This document shows, one piece after another, positions 35,774-50,700 of a DNA stretch of 64,000 nucleotides. How positions within the stretch are numbered: position 1 is the first letter of the stretch; the number at the start of each line of letters is the position of its first letter. This DNA comes from Pteria penguin (Eukaryota > Mollusca > Bivalvia > Pterioida > Pteriidae): contig CM068585.1 of the NCBI GenBank assembly GCA_035048485.1, positions 53,326,910 through 53,390,909 of the forward strand, read 5' to 3'. Below the pieces are notes generated by a model that was not told the DNA's origin, did not search any database, and saw only the letters and a program-made list of their open reading frames with translations. A program made the position numbers and the translations under genes.

Positions 35774-38700
35774 CCATCATAAAGTTCATGAGTCAGAGGA
35801 AATTCTGGAGATTACTTGACATAGTATAATAAACGCACTGTAGGCTAATGTGTTTATTTTATTTACAAATATACACAATTTATCTTTTTGGTGGTTTTAT
35901 TCACACTGTTCCATTCTTATCTAGTGACAATGATTAATTCATAGCAAAGTGTAAGCGCTGAACCGTGGTGCAGATAGAAGAGTTACGTGCTCCTTGGTTC
36001 AGCATATCTATAACCACGAAGAACATGGTTTATTAAAAAAAAAAACAGATTCCCTCCGTACTTTTGGATACTGTGAACATCGTTTACTTGCAATATTTTG
36101 GTTATTCCTAGTTAAATGAAACTGTAAATGTTGGAGGAAATCACTGGTTGTGACTTTTTTTCCTTCATACATTGCCGTTTCCTTACTATAATTATTTTAT
36201 ATTAATGATATATTCACGGCCTACTACTGGGCATTAAATAATTTCGGTCAACCATTATTGATAAAAACTTTAAGATATTGCATGCATTTATTTTTTACTT
36301 TGGATATTCGCTTTTTCGTAGTGGCCAAAAGCACAACGCCAGCGGTCAACACCGCCCCGCCTAGCCTTTGTGGACAAGAGCGTGGGGTGCTTCCTTTGAC
36401 GTCCGCTTTACACTAATAAATGCAGAGGTCAACAACCATAGTTTCATCCATTTCTTAGAAGAGAAGAGAAGATATCTGCTGCTAGTTACACAAACAAAAT
36501 ATAAATGCATACTTTACACCTCAATGTTTTTCTCCTCTTATTTTTTTTCTAGGACTATGATCTTTTCTCAATAATTTATTCAAAATGGTCGCTGTTATAT
36601 AAACATTAGAAGACAACTCGCCCAAAATCAATTCTGACTAGCATACAAACACTGCTATCTTAAGTCAACCATACAGGAAATAATTAAGAGAGGAAATTGA
36701 AGATAGTTGAAAGATAAAAATACATACATGAAATACAAATGTTGAGGTGTTGCACATATGTCTACAAAGCTATAACCCCCCTTTCAAATTACAGTACACT
36801 GTAGTGAGAATAACAATTGGGGTCATTTCTGTATGGGTAACTCACGCCCTTTGAGGGGCCCCAGGGGTCCAGACTAGACCAAAAATTGCACATGCACAAC
36901 TAGACCACCCAAACAAGAAGAAACCACAAAGAGGTCTCTGGGATTTATACCCTCAGGGAAAAAGAAGGCACAGAATCTTGGGACCACACCCCTTTGTGGG
37001 GGTCCAAAGTGGTCCAGACTGGACCAAAATTGCACATGTACAACTAGACATCCTACCAAACAGGATTAGACTATAATTTAGTCTGTGGGACATATATTGT
37101 TAGAGAAGAAGAGGGAACAACATCTTGGGACCACACCCCTTTTGTGGGACCCAGGGGGTCCGAACTGGACCAAAATTGCACATGTACCACTAAACCACAT
37201 ACCAAACAAGATGAGAATGTTATTGGGTCCGGGAACATATACCTTTATAGTAGAAGACATAACACAATTTTGGGACCACACCCTTTGTGGGACCCCAAGG
37301 GGTCCGAACTGGACCAAAATTGCACATGCACAACTAGACCGTCTATCCAGCAAGATCAGACCCTAATTAGCTCTCTGAAACATATACCTTCAGAGAAGAA
37401 GAGGGAACAAAATTTTGGGACCACGCCCCTTTGTTAGGACCCCAAGTGGTCTGGACCAGACCAAAATGGCACATGCATAACTAGACCATCTACTTTACAA
37501 GATGAGACAATAATTAAGTCTCTGAGGCAAATACCTTTAGAGAAGAAGATGGAACAAGATTTTGGAACCAAGCCCCTTTGTGGGACCTCAGGGGGTCAGA
37601 ACTGGACCAAAATTGCACATGCACAACTAGACCACCAATCGAACAAGATGAAACCATAATTAAGTCTCTCGGATATATACCTTCAGAGAAGAAGAGGGAA
37701 CAAATAAATTGTTTACGGCCGGACGTCCGGACGGCCGGACAACGGACGAAGGACCATCGCATGAGCTCGACTGGTCGAGACCAGTAGAGCTAAAAATCAC
37801 TTGTATGGGACAATGAGTACTTCATGCTTACCAAGTTGCATCAAATTCCCTTTAGTGGTTCTCGAGAAGTTGTCAACACGCTATGATAACAGCTCACTGA
37901 GCCTAAGGTTCAGTTGAGGTAAAAACTAGGTAAACGGTGTATGGTCAAAACGGCCCAAATCCACTACTAAAACGGCCAAACTTTTTTCACTTTACATATG
38001 GCAGATAAAACGGCCCGACTTTTTATTTCGCTATTTACGGTAATTGCAGCAATTTTCAGAAAGTTATAAAAACGTTATTGATATATATGCCTTTGACGGG
38101 TTTAATTCTAAAGTTAATCGTGTGCAAGCCATGCAATGATAATAGCAATGATTATAATTAGCTATTTCTAGGCTTTAATGAGGTACTTAAGAAAACATTT
38201 TTAAGTTCAATAGATACAGTACAGTCCTGGTGGAACTTAATTTGCCCACTGGTCACAGTGGGCATTAAAAATGTCCACTGGACACAGTGGACATTCTTGT
38301 AAGAGTCAGTTAGAATTAACATTCAGGTTTACAAGTGGACAGTTTGATAGTTCAAATAAATGTCCACTCCTAATGCCCACTGAAATTTCAGGTGGACTGC
38401 CCACTGTGGATAGTGGGCATTCAAAGTTCCACCCGGACTGTAGTGTATACAAATAATATAATAAGCAACAATAATATAGTATAATGTCAAGGTCAACATA
38501 ATGAATTTATATATCACATTAATTCAAAATATAGCTATGTTTATATGTCACATAGAGTACAATATATAACTATAAAATGTGACTAAAGTCTTCATTATGA
38601 CTTAAAGTACTTCTAATTTTGAAAGCACATTTTAGAAATTTACCAAAAATGCAAAGTTCCTTGGTGTTATTGGAACTCAGAAGTTGAACTAATTTGAAGA

Positions 38701-41700
38701 TGGAGGGTCTTCTATAATAACAATTTTTCAAATATTTAATTCCTATGTTTTCAAAAGCGGGACATTTCAAAATAAAATGAAACCCGTCCTCTCTGTCTAA
38801 CTTACAAATATCAGATAAACGTCTTTCAACAGGTATATTTTTATATTGCCCAGTCTCAATAATCGAACAATGTGACGAAAGGTGCAATCTGTTAATATGT
38901 TTCTTTGCATATAAATAGGTTTGGTCAAATAAAGCTGTAATGTAACGTGATCAATAATGTGTTTATATAAAGAACATTTCAACGATGCATTTATTTCAGC
39001 TATAATAGACTGCTTATACATGTATATATATAATTATATATATTAATGAGACATTGCAAAACTTCAGTTACAATGATTTTTTCATCTAAAGTACAATATC
39101 ACCCAAGGGCATTACCAATTAATCATTTGTAAATTCTAGCCCAAATGTAGGCAATTCATAAAGATAATGTACACAACTAATAAACTATATAGATATATAC
39201 AAAAAAAAAAAAAAAACCAATAGAAAAGAAATACATGTATATATGTAGCATAATTTATTAGAGAAATTGATTGATTGATTGATTTTTGTTTAACGTCACA
39301 CCACCAATATTTTACGTATATGGTGGCGGCATCTGTCTGATGCAGGGCATACAAATTTTGACCTTTGCAACGGGCCCACCCGAAGCAGTGAGGGATCTTT
39401 AACATGCCATGCAAACCATGACCCGGGGCCTTGGTTTTTACTGTCTCATCCGAAAGATAGGACACCGGCATGACGAGAGTGGGAATCGAACCCCGGCCTC
39501 TCGATCAGGAGTCCAGCGCGATACCACTAGGCCACGCCGGCTTATTTATTAGAGAAAAGTCATACAATAACAAATATGTGCACTGCACAGTACAAAGTAC
39601 AAGCCCCTTTATTTTGTAGAGACTATTATGATATATAAGAAGAAAAAGTAATTAGAAACAGGGAAGCGTTTATGCCAGTATTAATGTTTTTTACTCTAAA
39701 GGCAATTCAACAAGTTTTACTGATTTCAAAAAATACTTCTATCTATAAGGACAGTGTAATCTTAGATAATCGTAGATATTTTTTTCAATTATTTCGATTT
39801 CTTTGTATGAAATTTCAAATTTTTGGCTCTTCCTTGAGGTGGCCTCCACGGGGCAAGAGCTGGAAACACCAATTTCGTAGTGGTTAACAACCTCAGTTCA
39901 AAATTCAATATTCATTTAATAAGCGATTTCCAAAATTTCAACAAATAAATCCGTTTAAAAAAGAAATTTAAAGTTGGGCCATTTTGGTAAAAAAAAGTTG
40001 GGCCATTTTGGTGTGGGTGGTTTTGTTTTTTGGATGTTTTGGTATGGGCCGGTTTGTTTTTTGGGCCATTTTGACTATAATTCAGGTAAACCAGCAAGAA
40101 GCTTTCACTTGTTCTGATACTCACTGATCTGTTCTCACATGTCAACTTTCAGTTCAATATCTGAAGAAATAGCAGAAAGAAGTCTGGGAAACTAGAATTT
40201 CTACGGAATTTTCTTTCCAAGTACAAGAGCTGTAACTCGGCAAATAATGAGATATCACTATGAAACTGAAATTTGCTCTGTGACCTATTGATATGTACTT
40301 GCATACAAAATTGATATCTGCATAAGCAGCAGAAAGAGTCTGGAAATCTAAAAATTCTTAAGTGAAGGAAATGCAACAATAAGGCTAATCACTAAAAGCT
40401 TCCCTTGCTCCGCAACTTATTGATCTGTACTCACATGCCAACTGTCGGTGAATTGAAACACCGAAACAGCACCCTAAACACAGAAACGGCAGGGTAAACA
40501 CCAAAACGGCACTTACTATTAATCAAAGAAACAAAAGACAACTTTTTTATGATAGATATATACATTATACATACAATGACCAAGTAATATTATGATTTGA
40601 TGCATATTGACATAGTTGTTGCACTTTCTTTTCCATACTATTTCAGGTTGTGAAAATGGCCGTCTTCATGTCATGAAGAGGTTTATTGCCAGTATATATT
40701 CATTATTCTTATTATCGCAATTTGTAGCATTTATAGTAGTATTAATATTAAAGAAATGAAATTTTATAAATTTGCAATATCAAAACTTTGAACATTTGGA
40801 TAATAGCGTGACTTTGATTAATTTGGCAAGTTTTTGTTTACAAGATAATTGGCAAAAGTTCCCATGACAATCCTTTATTATGCACAGTTACTTATAATTG
40901 CTCGGCAATTGCACCTTTCATGTATGCATTGAAATGTTAATTGCTTTTAAATTAATTGAAACTATTATATTAATTGGATATCAATCAGAGGAAATTCGAA
41001 ATACCAAACTTTTTATTTCTAAGTCAAAATTTAAAAAAAATCAGCATTTCCAATGTTGTTTAGCCTATATATTATGGAAATGGGCAAATTTGTCATTATA
41101 ATGAGTATATAAGTGCCGTTTCGGTGTTTACCCTGCCGTTTCTGTGTTTAGGTGCCGTTTCAGTGTTTCGTTTCACCCGCCAACTGTCGGACCAATATCT
41201 GATGAAACAGCCTAGAAAGTCTGGAAAACGACATTTCTACGCAATTTTCTAAGTCAAGAATCGCTGCTTGGCAAAAAATGAGTCAATCACTACGAAAACT
41301 TCACCTTACTCTATAACCTTTTGATATGTACATGCCAAAATTTCACTTTAATATCTACATAAGTCCGTGACTGTTTCGAGAGCTTTTCAAGAAAACAGAT
41401 GGGCGGATGTAGAAACAAGATAGGTAACTCGCGCAAAAGTAAATCGTGTCAAAATACCGATATTCGAGAATATGCTTTGTATTTTATTCAGATGTATGTA
41501 CAATTATCAGGACCAAAACTATCTAATTTTAGGAAATTCAGATATCATTCATTCTCAAAACGCACCCAAGCAATAATAAGTAAGGTATATAATAGATGTG
41601 AATTTTCGTAACAGGATCGAACGAGAAATTCAGTAGTTGTCTGACAATGGTATATATTCATACGCGATTTCTCAAAACAAACGAAAAATATTTCGAAATT

Positions 41701-44700
41701 TACAATGCAATTATGTGGAATAACCCCAAATTCTATAAAGAGACATATTTGCATTTTTTCAAAGGCCGTTTTGTTTCGATAAATCAATTTGGATAATGTG
41801 TACCACTGACGTACAACAGAGAATTATTTCTCAAGGCGTACTGTTGTTGATTTAATGAGTAGCTGTTCGCCTACAACTTCCACATGCTGCACGACAGCAT
41901 AGTATGTTGGCTTTTCTAGCCAACACACAAAAAAAAAAAACATGCTCGGCAAAATATAACTTAACATGACTTTTCTTATCAAATTTGAAATTCATAATTC
42001 TTACTATTTAAAACATATCCTTTAAGATGTACAACAAAAGCTTCCAGGAGAAAAGAAATACTCGCCTTCAAATCCTCACTGTCTGGTAAAGGCAGCTCTT
42101 TGAAACACCTTCGGGATTCAAAGGTTTGTTTCCTTGCTGTCTCACTACATAATCTGAAGGATTTCTATGGAAGAAATAAGAAAGAAATCACTAGACATAG
42201 AACTAAATAATTAGAAAGTAGTTATAAGACTATTACAATATTTTAAGTGGATTACACTGCTACTTGTACCTGAAGCCATCATTAACTCAGTTTTCAGGGT
42301 TTCTGTTCTGACCTGAAATACATGCATATACTCCAGATTTACTGTGATAAATGTAAAACTTTGTAAATCATTGTAAAACTTGCAAAAAAAAGCACTCACG
42401 ACAGTATGGCTGGATTGCAAAGCAAATTCAACACAAGGTCAAGGTCACAAAATCAAAAGTGATGGAATCAACTTAAAATACTAGTCACAAAGAACCTATC
42501 TGTGAATTATCAAAGCCATACTGAATCAAAAATAAAGCCAAAGTTAAAGTTTTTCAAAAGTAAGTGAAAGTCCCGGTTAATGTTAGTAGGTCAAAAGTAA
42601 TGGCAAAATTTGAAAAATCTGGTCATAAGGAATGTATGTGTGAAGTATTATGTTTATACTTCTCACATCTGCTGAAATTTTGCTTCAACCAGGAACTTTT
42701 AACAAAATGTTGACAGACAGACACACAGACAAAGCCAATTTTTAGACTGGAATTGCTTTGCAATCCGGCCAAAAAATCTTCAACAGTTGCACGACTCCTA
42801 AACTTGAAAATAGGAAGACATTGGCTTCTCAGCATCAGTAGTATGAGTACCAAGTTTGATGGTCCTCATCCAAAAAGTTTGCGCTAAATCATGTTCACAA
42901 CCTTTTTCAATAATGTCTAGCGTGTGACTTTGGCTTTTGACCCCTTACTTTGAAAAACAATGGGGGTCATCCTTTTTAAATAAGGAGTATATGTACCAAG
43001 TTTAACAACCCTACTCAAGAAGTTCGGTCTGCATCTTGCTTATAGAGTTTATCAGCAATGTTTATCATGCGATTTTGACTTTTGACCCCAGACATTGAGA
43101 AATTAAAGTTGTCCTCTCAATATTAGTTATATGTGTACCAAGATTAACAGACCTGTGGCCAATTTTACACAGGGGCCCATTTTACACTTTAATACACAGC
43201 CGTTTTACACATTTACACAGTAATCTGTATTACACTTTTACACAGGGGCCCATTTTACATTTTTACACAGGAATCTGTTTTACACTTCTACACAGAGGCC
43301 CAATTTACATTTTTACATAGAGGCCCATTTTACTAAAACTCCTGACAAATCTTATATTTTTTTCTCCTGGATTAATAGATTGAAATCTTCCTTTAATATT
43401 CAAAAATAAAATTGCAGTTTTTGCAAAAAAAACCAGTAAAAAAAAACCCAAAAACAAAAAATAGGCTGAAAATCCATCATTGCTGCAAATATTTACATTT
43501 TAGGTGTCATCAAAATATAATATTTACGATTTGTGGTGATTTCTTTAATAAAAAAGATCTTTGGTCCTCATAATTTGATTAACAATGTTTAGCAAGTAGT
43601 CTTGACCTTTAATCTATCAAACATGAAAAAAAACTTGTGACAATCTCCTGTGATAGGAATAAATCAACTTTGACGGTCCTAGTCCAAACAGTTTGGTCTA
43701 AATCCTGTTCACAAAGTTTATCAACAACATTTGGTGTGTGTGACCCTGAACTTCAAATCCCTGATTTAGAAAAATAATAGATGTTGACTTCTCTTCATCA
43801 GTAGTATATATTACCTAGTTTGATGATCCTAACCTAAAAAGTCTGGTCTGTATCATGTTTACCAGATTTGTGTACAAAGAAATATACAGATGCTGACCCC
43901 CCCCCTAACCTACAGAAAGAAAGATGCACCATGCCATACTATAGTAATCTGTCTACACGGGGTCCGGCGCCATAAACTGAAAATATACTTAAGTCAAATA
44001 TTTCATTTTGATTTATTACATTAACAAACGTTCAAATAAATTCTCATACAGAATGGTCTAATTCTATTTATCAATAGAATAAAACTAAATAAAATCCAAA
44101 TCCCAGTTATTAATTCATTGATGAACAGAAGAATATGAAATTTTGACTTGAGTATATTCTCAGTTTATGGTGCCAGACTCAGGGCATATAATATATAATG
44201 TGGATTGGACTTAAGATAATCAAAGGACTAGAGGCCCTGAGAGATACTCGTACTCACATCTTGTTGTGAGTAAAGACCTATAAGTATCATATTAAGGACA
44301 CCTCGACCTCATTTTGTATGAATTTAATTGAAATGAGTTACGTTATTACAAATGAAAGAAAACAAGGTACTGCACAGAGAAACCTGCTCATAAGGTTATC
44401 CCCATATGTGATTCAATGGCTGTAGTGGATTCAGAAGGGGGGCGCCCCACTTCCGCCACATATTTACAAGTAAAAATCAAGATTTGGCACTAGAAACGGC
44501 TGAGTAGTTTGGCTTATACCTATGTGGGCCCCCTTTTCAGAAATCCTGGATCCATCACTGCATGGAGTGTCCATCTTTTCCAGTTAGGTGATTTTAATTC
44601 TTTTTTATACTGATATGTATATTTAAAGGCTAGATTGGTTATTCAAACTATGCGATGAGATTGATGAACTAAAAGCAACAGCGTTCCACGCAACACATTA

Positions 44701-47700
44701 TCCTTTTAGTGCACAGTTACTCGAAACTTAAGTTTGAGACGTTCCCTCAATTTAAGCTTGCATTCAATAAAAAACCATACTAAAGCTTAAAGTGAAGGAA
44801 CGTCTCAAACTTTACATTTCCAGTATCTGTGCTTTAGTGAAGGCTACATGCTGGGTTATCATGTTTTCCACATACAACCTTAATTTTCAGTAACAACATT
44901 GTTTTGCAATGAAAATAGTCTGAGATTCTGCCCTTCTCCCACTTTTGATATCGCCGTTTGTGAAAATTTCAACTTTTGATAAACAAAGTCTCTCAGACTC
45001 TCCGATCTTCTCCCACAAACCACCGACACTACTGTATGTAGATGTGCACCTTATATAGAAAAGTGGGAGAAGGGCAGAGAATTTCAGACTACAATGAAAA
45101 CTGTGAAGTAGTCCCTAGACATCTTGACTTGACTGAAGTTTGAGTAAAAGAAAGTACGAATATAAAATCAGTTAAAAAAAACACATCATTATACATTTGT
45201 TGTTTGAAATATTTTATCTTTATTATTATATGAAATGTGCAAAATAAACATTACATTTTCAAAAGTGTGAAAATTAAGTGAAAAGAGAAAAGACGAGGAA
45301 ATGGAAGATTATACTTACCATGACTGTATCTCTCAGAAATAAGATACTGGTTTTTTCATTCACATTAGCAGCTACTAATTCCTCCAGTGCATCTGTCCAT
45401 TCATTGTCGTAGAGCTCAGAGAACTTCTCGGCTATTTTGGTCGGCCTGTTGGGGTCACTGAGATCTGTGATGTTCGCATTCTCATGTGTCAGCTTCGCTC
45501 CCGCTACCTTGCTGAGTCTATAATTTTAAACAATGCATAATATGTTACACTGCAAGTATAGATTTTTTTTACTTAAAGTGTTATTAGAATGCTGGGGTAC
45601 ATGTATCTTGCTTTTTTATAAAATCCTTATTGAATTATAATAAAATTCATAAATTAAAATTACTGCTCCTTCTGCCTCAGTATTTCTCTTAAAGATGTCT
45701 TAAAATATCCATTTCCCCATTTTACAGGACAACCTGAGTAAAAAAAAAGGTTTCCTGTGCAACTTTTAACGTCATTTTACTGTGACGTCATATTTTTGTC
45801 ACCGGGTTATCATAATACTATGTCTGGAGTTCGACTCAAATAGCACACATGGTTTATACTGAATACTGATTTTTATTCAGAGATGCTATAAGTTGATGAT
45901 ATATTCCAAAATGTCCTGTGCGATAATTTGAGAATAGTCAGTAGATAAATCTTTGAATGATATCAACGTCTGGCTATTACAATAGATATTTAAATTATGA
46001 TCTAAAGTGCACCAGGTAAAGCGGGTATATCAATCTCCCATGTGCAAATATATAATCTGTCCATTGGTCAATGTCAAATCATTCACTCACTCGTTCATTC
46101 ACGTGTTTATTCATGCATACATCCATTCATAAGAAGAAATTATTGTAAAGAAGGAAAATATCAGTAATATAACTATTATTAATAGATAAAAATAATTTCA
46201 CATCCGCGACATTTTGAACATTAACGTCATAATTAATAAAAGACAGGGGAAATTAGCAACTGTATAACTTCTGACAGTATATACGACTGAAAAAATTCCA
46301 TTGAGCTGTTTATGGATTATTGTATATAACAATCATGTGTCTGATTGGAGTCAAGTATAAGCGTCATTTTTTTGTCATAGACTACTGTATGTAGATGCAC
46401 ACATTATATAGAAAACTTGTGAGCATTGTGAGCACTTTAAAATAAAACACAACAGGTCAAAAGGGTCATATCAGTCAACTGAGTAAGCAAGTCTTTCTGC
46501 AAAATGTTTTTATCTATTTATCGTTATCTTGCATCAATATCTGAGGAACAGACAGTACTTCATCTTTAGATGGTTTCATCTGGACCTCATCTTTTATCAG
46601 TTTTAAAATTTTTCCTCATATATATTAGATTTTTATTCATTATGTTTTATTGCATTCCTCTCATTATCAAAACAGCTGGAAGAGGGTTTTTAATTAATGA
46701 CAAAGCACATTAATTTTACTGCTTCATCATTGTATTACTGGATATAGTGTAAATATTTCCCATAATTAATAGTAATTTTATCATTAATTAAATAAGGTTA
46801 ACAATACACAAAAAGTCGAAAAAAGATACACAATGCATCAAAACTTTTACTTCAGAGTAGAATGGAAATTCTGATGCATTTTGTTTGTAGCACACGATCT
46901 CATTGGCTGTCTGATTTAAAAACTGCATGGGTATTCACGATACCCCATAGTTTTTGATATGACATATGATACCCTGCAGTTTTTGATTTGTGATAGTATC
47001 TGCGAATACCCTGTCAGAAATTTCCATTTCACAGCTCGGCTAACACCTCGAAGTGAAACTCAATTTCTGACAGGGTATATGCGGATATCCTGTCAGTTTT
47101 TGTAAAACACAAGCATGGTAACCCCTAAAGAACAAAATTTCTTCACACACTCATTTAGAATACTCAGAACCAAAAATTAAGTTTATTCTATTATCCATTT
47201 TCATCCAGGTCTTGAATCCAACCATGGCCAGAACAGGTCGGGTAAAAAAGAACAACATTAGCAGGAAGCTATGAGTAATTTATTTCTAGCCAGTTTGATC
47301 AACAGACCACTTGATATTTTGGATCAGATAATCTGAAAATGTGTTTCTGAACAATGAAGTCTACAGCAATTCAAGGTTTTGGAAATGTATTTGATGGATA
47401 TGTATTAAAATTGTGTCTAAAACAAATATTTATTATAAATTTTCATCAAAATTCATTCAATAAAATTAATGAAGAGTTCTGTTTTAAAATTCAAAAGTTT
47501 CAGTTGATTTTGGGTTAACACTGGTACATGTAACAATTCTGGAGGTATTTGCCTGGTTTATCGCTTAATAAATCTATGACTATCAATTTAGGTCTACTCA
47601 GTTATTGAGCATTCGTTTTTACATAATAACATCTTTTATGAAGTAGGACTAAATCATAATTCTTTTTTTTTTCAGTTATGTTCTTGTATCTACAGCAAAA

Positions 47701-50700
47701 TATAAGCTGTGGGACGAGATGTCATGTGAATGAAATGTTACAATGTAATACAAAAATGGGAAACCTGAGATATAATGTTTTGATTACATCATTCATTTTG
47801 GTTTTCTACTCAAACTATCTTTACACACATGGAAACTTTTACTGAAACTGATTATGTATTTTTCATTGATATGAATTAACTGAAATTTAATACATACCTT
47901 GTAAGTAACACTTCTTTGTTTTTCTTCAAGTCATGTATCTCTTGCTCTTTCTTTTCTAAATCATATTTCATTTGTCCAATAGTATTTCCTTTATCTGCAT
48001 TTGATTGAATCTGATGTACTAATTGGGTTTTAACATTTGCCAATTCAGATTCGAAATTTTTGTTAGAATTGATTAACTTCTGTATGGACTCTTCTAAATT
48101 AGTTACCTTCAAAGAAAGCCTTGCTCTATCCCTGGTACAAGAAACAAAAAGAAATTGATTATCCCATTTATAACAAAATAGATATCTTGTATTCATCTTC
48201 TTATTTGTATTGGGGACACTGCCCAGCAAACTTCTTCTATTGAAGAAGACTTGATTGCTTGCTTATAGCAAATGCAAGATAACATCCCGTGTTATGATAC
48301 CATATAAGTTGTCTTCTTAAAAATGCTAACATCAATCTTAAATACGAAAGTAACTGGTGTCACATGACTATGGCACTAACAACAACGTGCCACAGTGGAC
48401 ATTCAAAGACCCCTGATATTTAGAGGTGAGGCCAAGGTCTGGCGCCATAAACTGAGAATATACTTAAGTCATAATTTCATATTCTTCTGTTCATCAATGA
48501 ATTAATAACTGGGATTTGGATTTTATTTAGTTTTATTCTACTAATAAATAGAATTAAACCACTCTGCATCAGAATTAATTTGAACGTTTGATATGGAATA
48601 AATTAAAATTAAATATTTGACTTATTAGTATATTCTCAGTTTATGGTGCTGGACCAAGGTGCAGAACAATTAATTTGGTAGGACTAAATTAAAGGAAAAC
48701 AATATTTTAGAATATGTGATATTGCTGATTGATTATTTTTTATTAACACTTCGATTGTTTAACGAAAATGAGAGTTGTTTTATTAGGTACCATCATCTAT
48801 CGTGATATGGAACCAAGTTTTTGTGTGGTGTGGGGAGGCGACCAAGTATTTTTTTCTTTTTTTTTTCATGTTTCAGTAAGCCGGCGTGGCCTAGTGATAT
48901 CACGTCGGACTCCTGATTGGGAGGTCGTAGTTCCAGTCCTGCTCAGGTCATGCCAGTGTCCTGTCTTTCTGATGAGATAGTAAACACTGAGGCCCCATCT
49001 CGTGGTATGCATGGCACATTAAAGATCCCTCACTGCTTCGGGTGGGTCCGTTGCAAAGGTCAAAATTTGCATGCCCCACATCAGGCAGATGCCGTCACCA
49101 TATACATGAAATATTCGTGATGTGACGTAAAACAAAAATCAATCAATCATGTTTCAGTATTACAGTATGCTGAGCATGCTTAGATGGGAATAAAACCCTG
49201 GACTTCATACCTTTGGGTAAAACACTTTAACCATTGAAGTCCTTAGGTGCTTGAAACAGTTTTTTTTAAAAAGAAAAGATGTGAGACTTGACACCAAATG
49301 CAAAACATGCAAAAAATATTTGGAATTTCTTACCGCTGGGTCTCTATGTCCTTCTGTGCAAATTCTTTCAATTCTTTATCTGCAGATTGTTTCTCCTTCT
49401 CAAATTTCTTCAATTGTCTGAAAAAAAGTTTATCAAGGCACATATTGCTCAAAAACATTTATTAAATAGCAAGAGTTTCACAAGCTGGACATACTCTAAA
49501 AATGAGACTGATCCTTTAATTTTTTACTAAAGGTTTTTATCACATATTAATATGAGCATGTCTTGCAACTTTTTACAGCTATAATCCAGTTTTCAAACTC
49601 AATAATTCAACAAGTTTATTTTCAAAATTAGATTACACCTTGTAAAACAGTTAGGTTAATATGTCTCTCCATAACAAGTATACCTAAAATGTTTGGCCTT
49701 CCTAGATAAACAGGTTTTATCTTTACCTTGCCTTCAGGTGTGAACATAGGCACTATGCTAAATTATTTCACCACACAATTTCAAATTAAATGAATTAAAG
49801 AAAAACTGATGAGACTGTCGAAAAAAAAAATCAACGTTTACCTCATCAAATTGTTCACTTTTATTTTCTCATCTTTCCATTGTTTTTCAATCTGCTTTAT
49901 TCTACAACAAAAGTTGTACACAGAAACAAAACTTTTATTACATAACTATATTAGTTATTTTCACATTTCAAAGAGAATTTACAAACAAGAGGCCCATGGG
50001 CCACATCACTCACTTGTGCATCTAGCTCAGCAAAAGAAAAACAGAAAGCAATGATGAATATACTTTAAATAGAAACTTAAAAAAAAACCCATATTAAATA
50101 CATATTTTCTAAAACAAAAACACCAGATAAATGCATCATGGCTTCTGTCTATATATATTGAATAAATAAAAAAGATGACACAAAATGTGTTGAAAAAAAA
50201 CTAAGTCAGTTTGAGTGCTGCAGAAAAATTTGACGTGTATTAAATGAAATGAAATTTTTGTTTTGCTTCCATTTGGGTTTGAATCACTACATTCAGCATG
50301 CTAGCATGCTATACATCAAAAATAGAAAAAAACAAGAGATTTGCATCACAGATGCAATGTGCCAAGTTGCAAAACCTCAGAAACAAAAGGGCACATATTC
50401 CACTCATGGTAGGTAAGTGTATGAAGTTTAACTGTGATAGCACTAAACGTATTGTACTTATGCCGTTATGGTATGGAAACCAATTTTTATACCCCACTCC
50501 TATGACCTTGACCTTTGATCTTTTGAAACCAGAAATAATTTGGCACCTCTTACACTCATGGTGAGTAAGTGTATGGAGTTTCATTGCAATAGCACTAAAC
50601 GTATTGGACTTATGGTCCGGAAAATTTTTTTTGATACCCCACTCCTATCACCTTGATCTTTGACCTTTTGTCCCCAGAAACAAAATGGCACATCTTCCCC

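Larger units (their letters stand above)
37936..40083. mobile_element. Inverted-repeat DNA transposon (AAAACGGCCCA ends) with nested inserts
   Basis: The left end has GTATGGTCAAAACGGCCCA; the right end, inverted, has TATAGTCAAAATGGCCCA. AGGTAAAC occurs on both sides (37,928-37,935 and 40,084-40,091) as an 8-bp target duplication. Subterminal regions repeat AAAACGGCC/AAAATGGCC words. Inside are a Tc1/mariner-type MITE, a LINE fragment and a SINE. No transposase was recognised. The superfamily could be Mutator-like or hAT. Confidence 0.62.

Noticed and set aside
36874..37762. Overlapping 60-97-codon frames on both strands
   Set aside because: They belong to the 146-bp array C and change with each unit boundary.
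47876..48229. 117-codon frame starting at an ATG at 48,229
   Set aside because: The first 30 or so codons are intron. The acceptor at 48,132-48,133 and the phase show the exon starts at 48,131.
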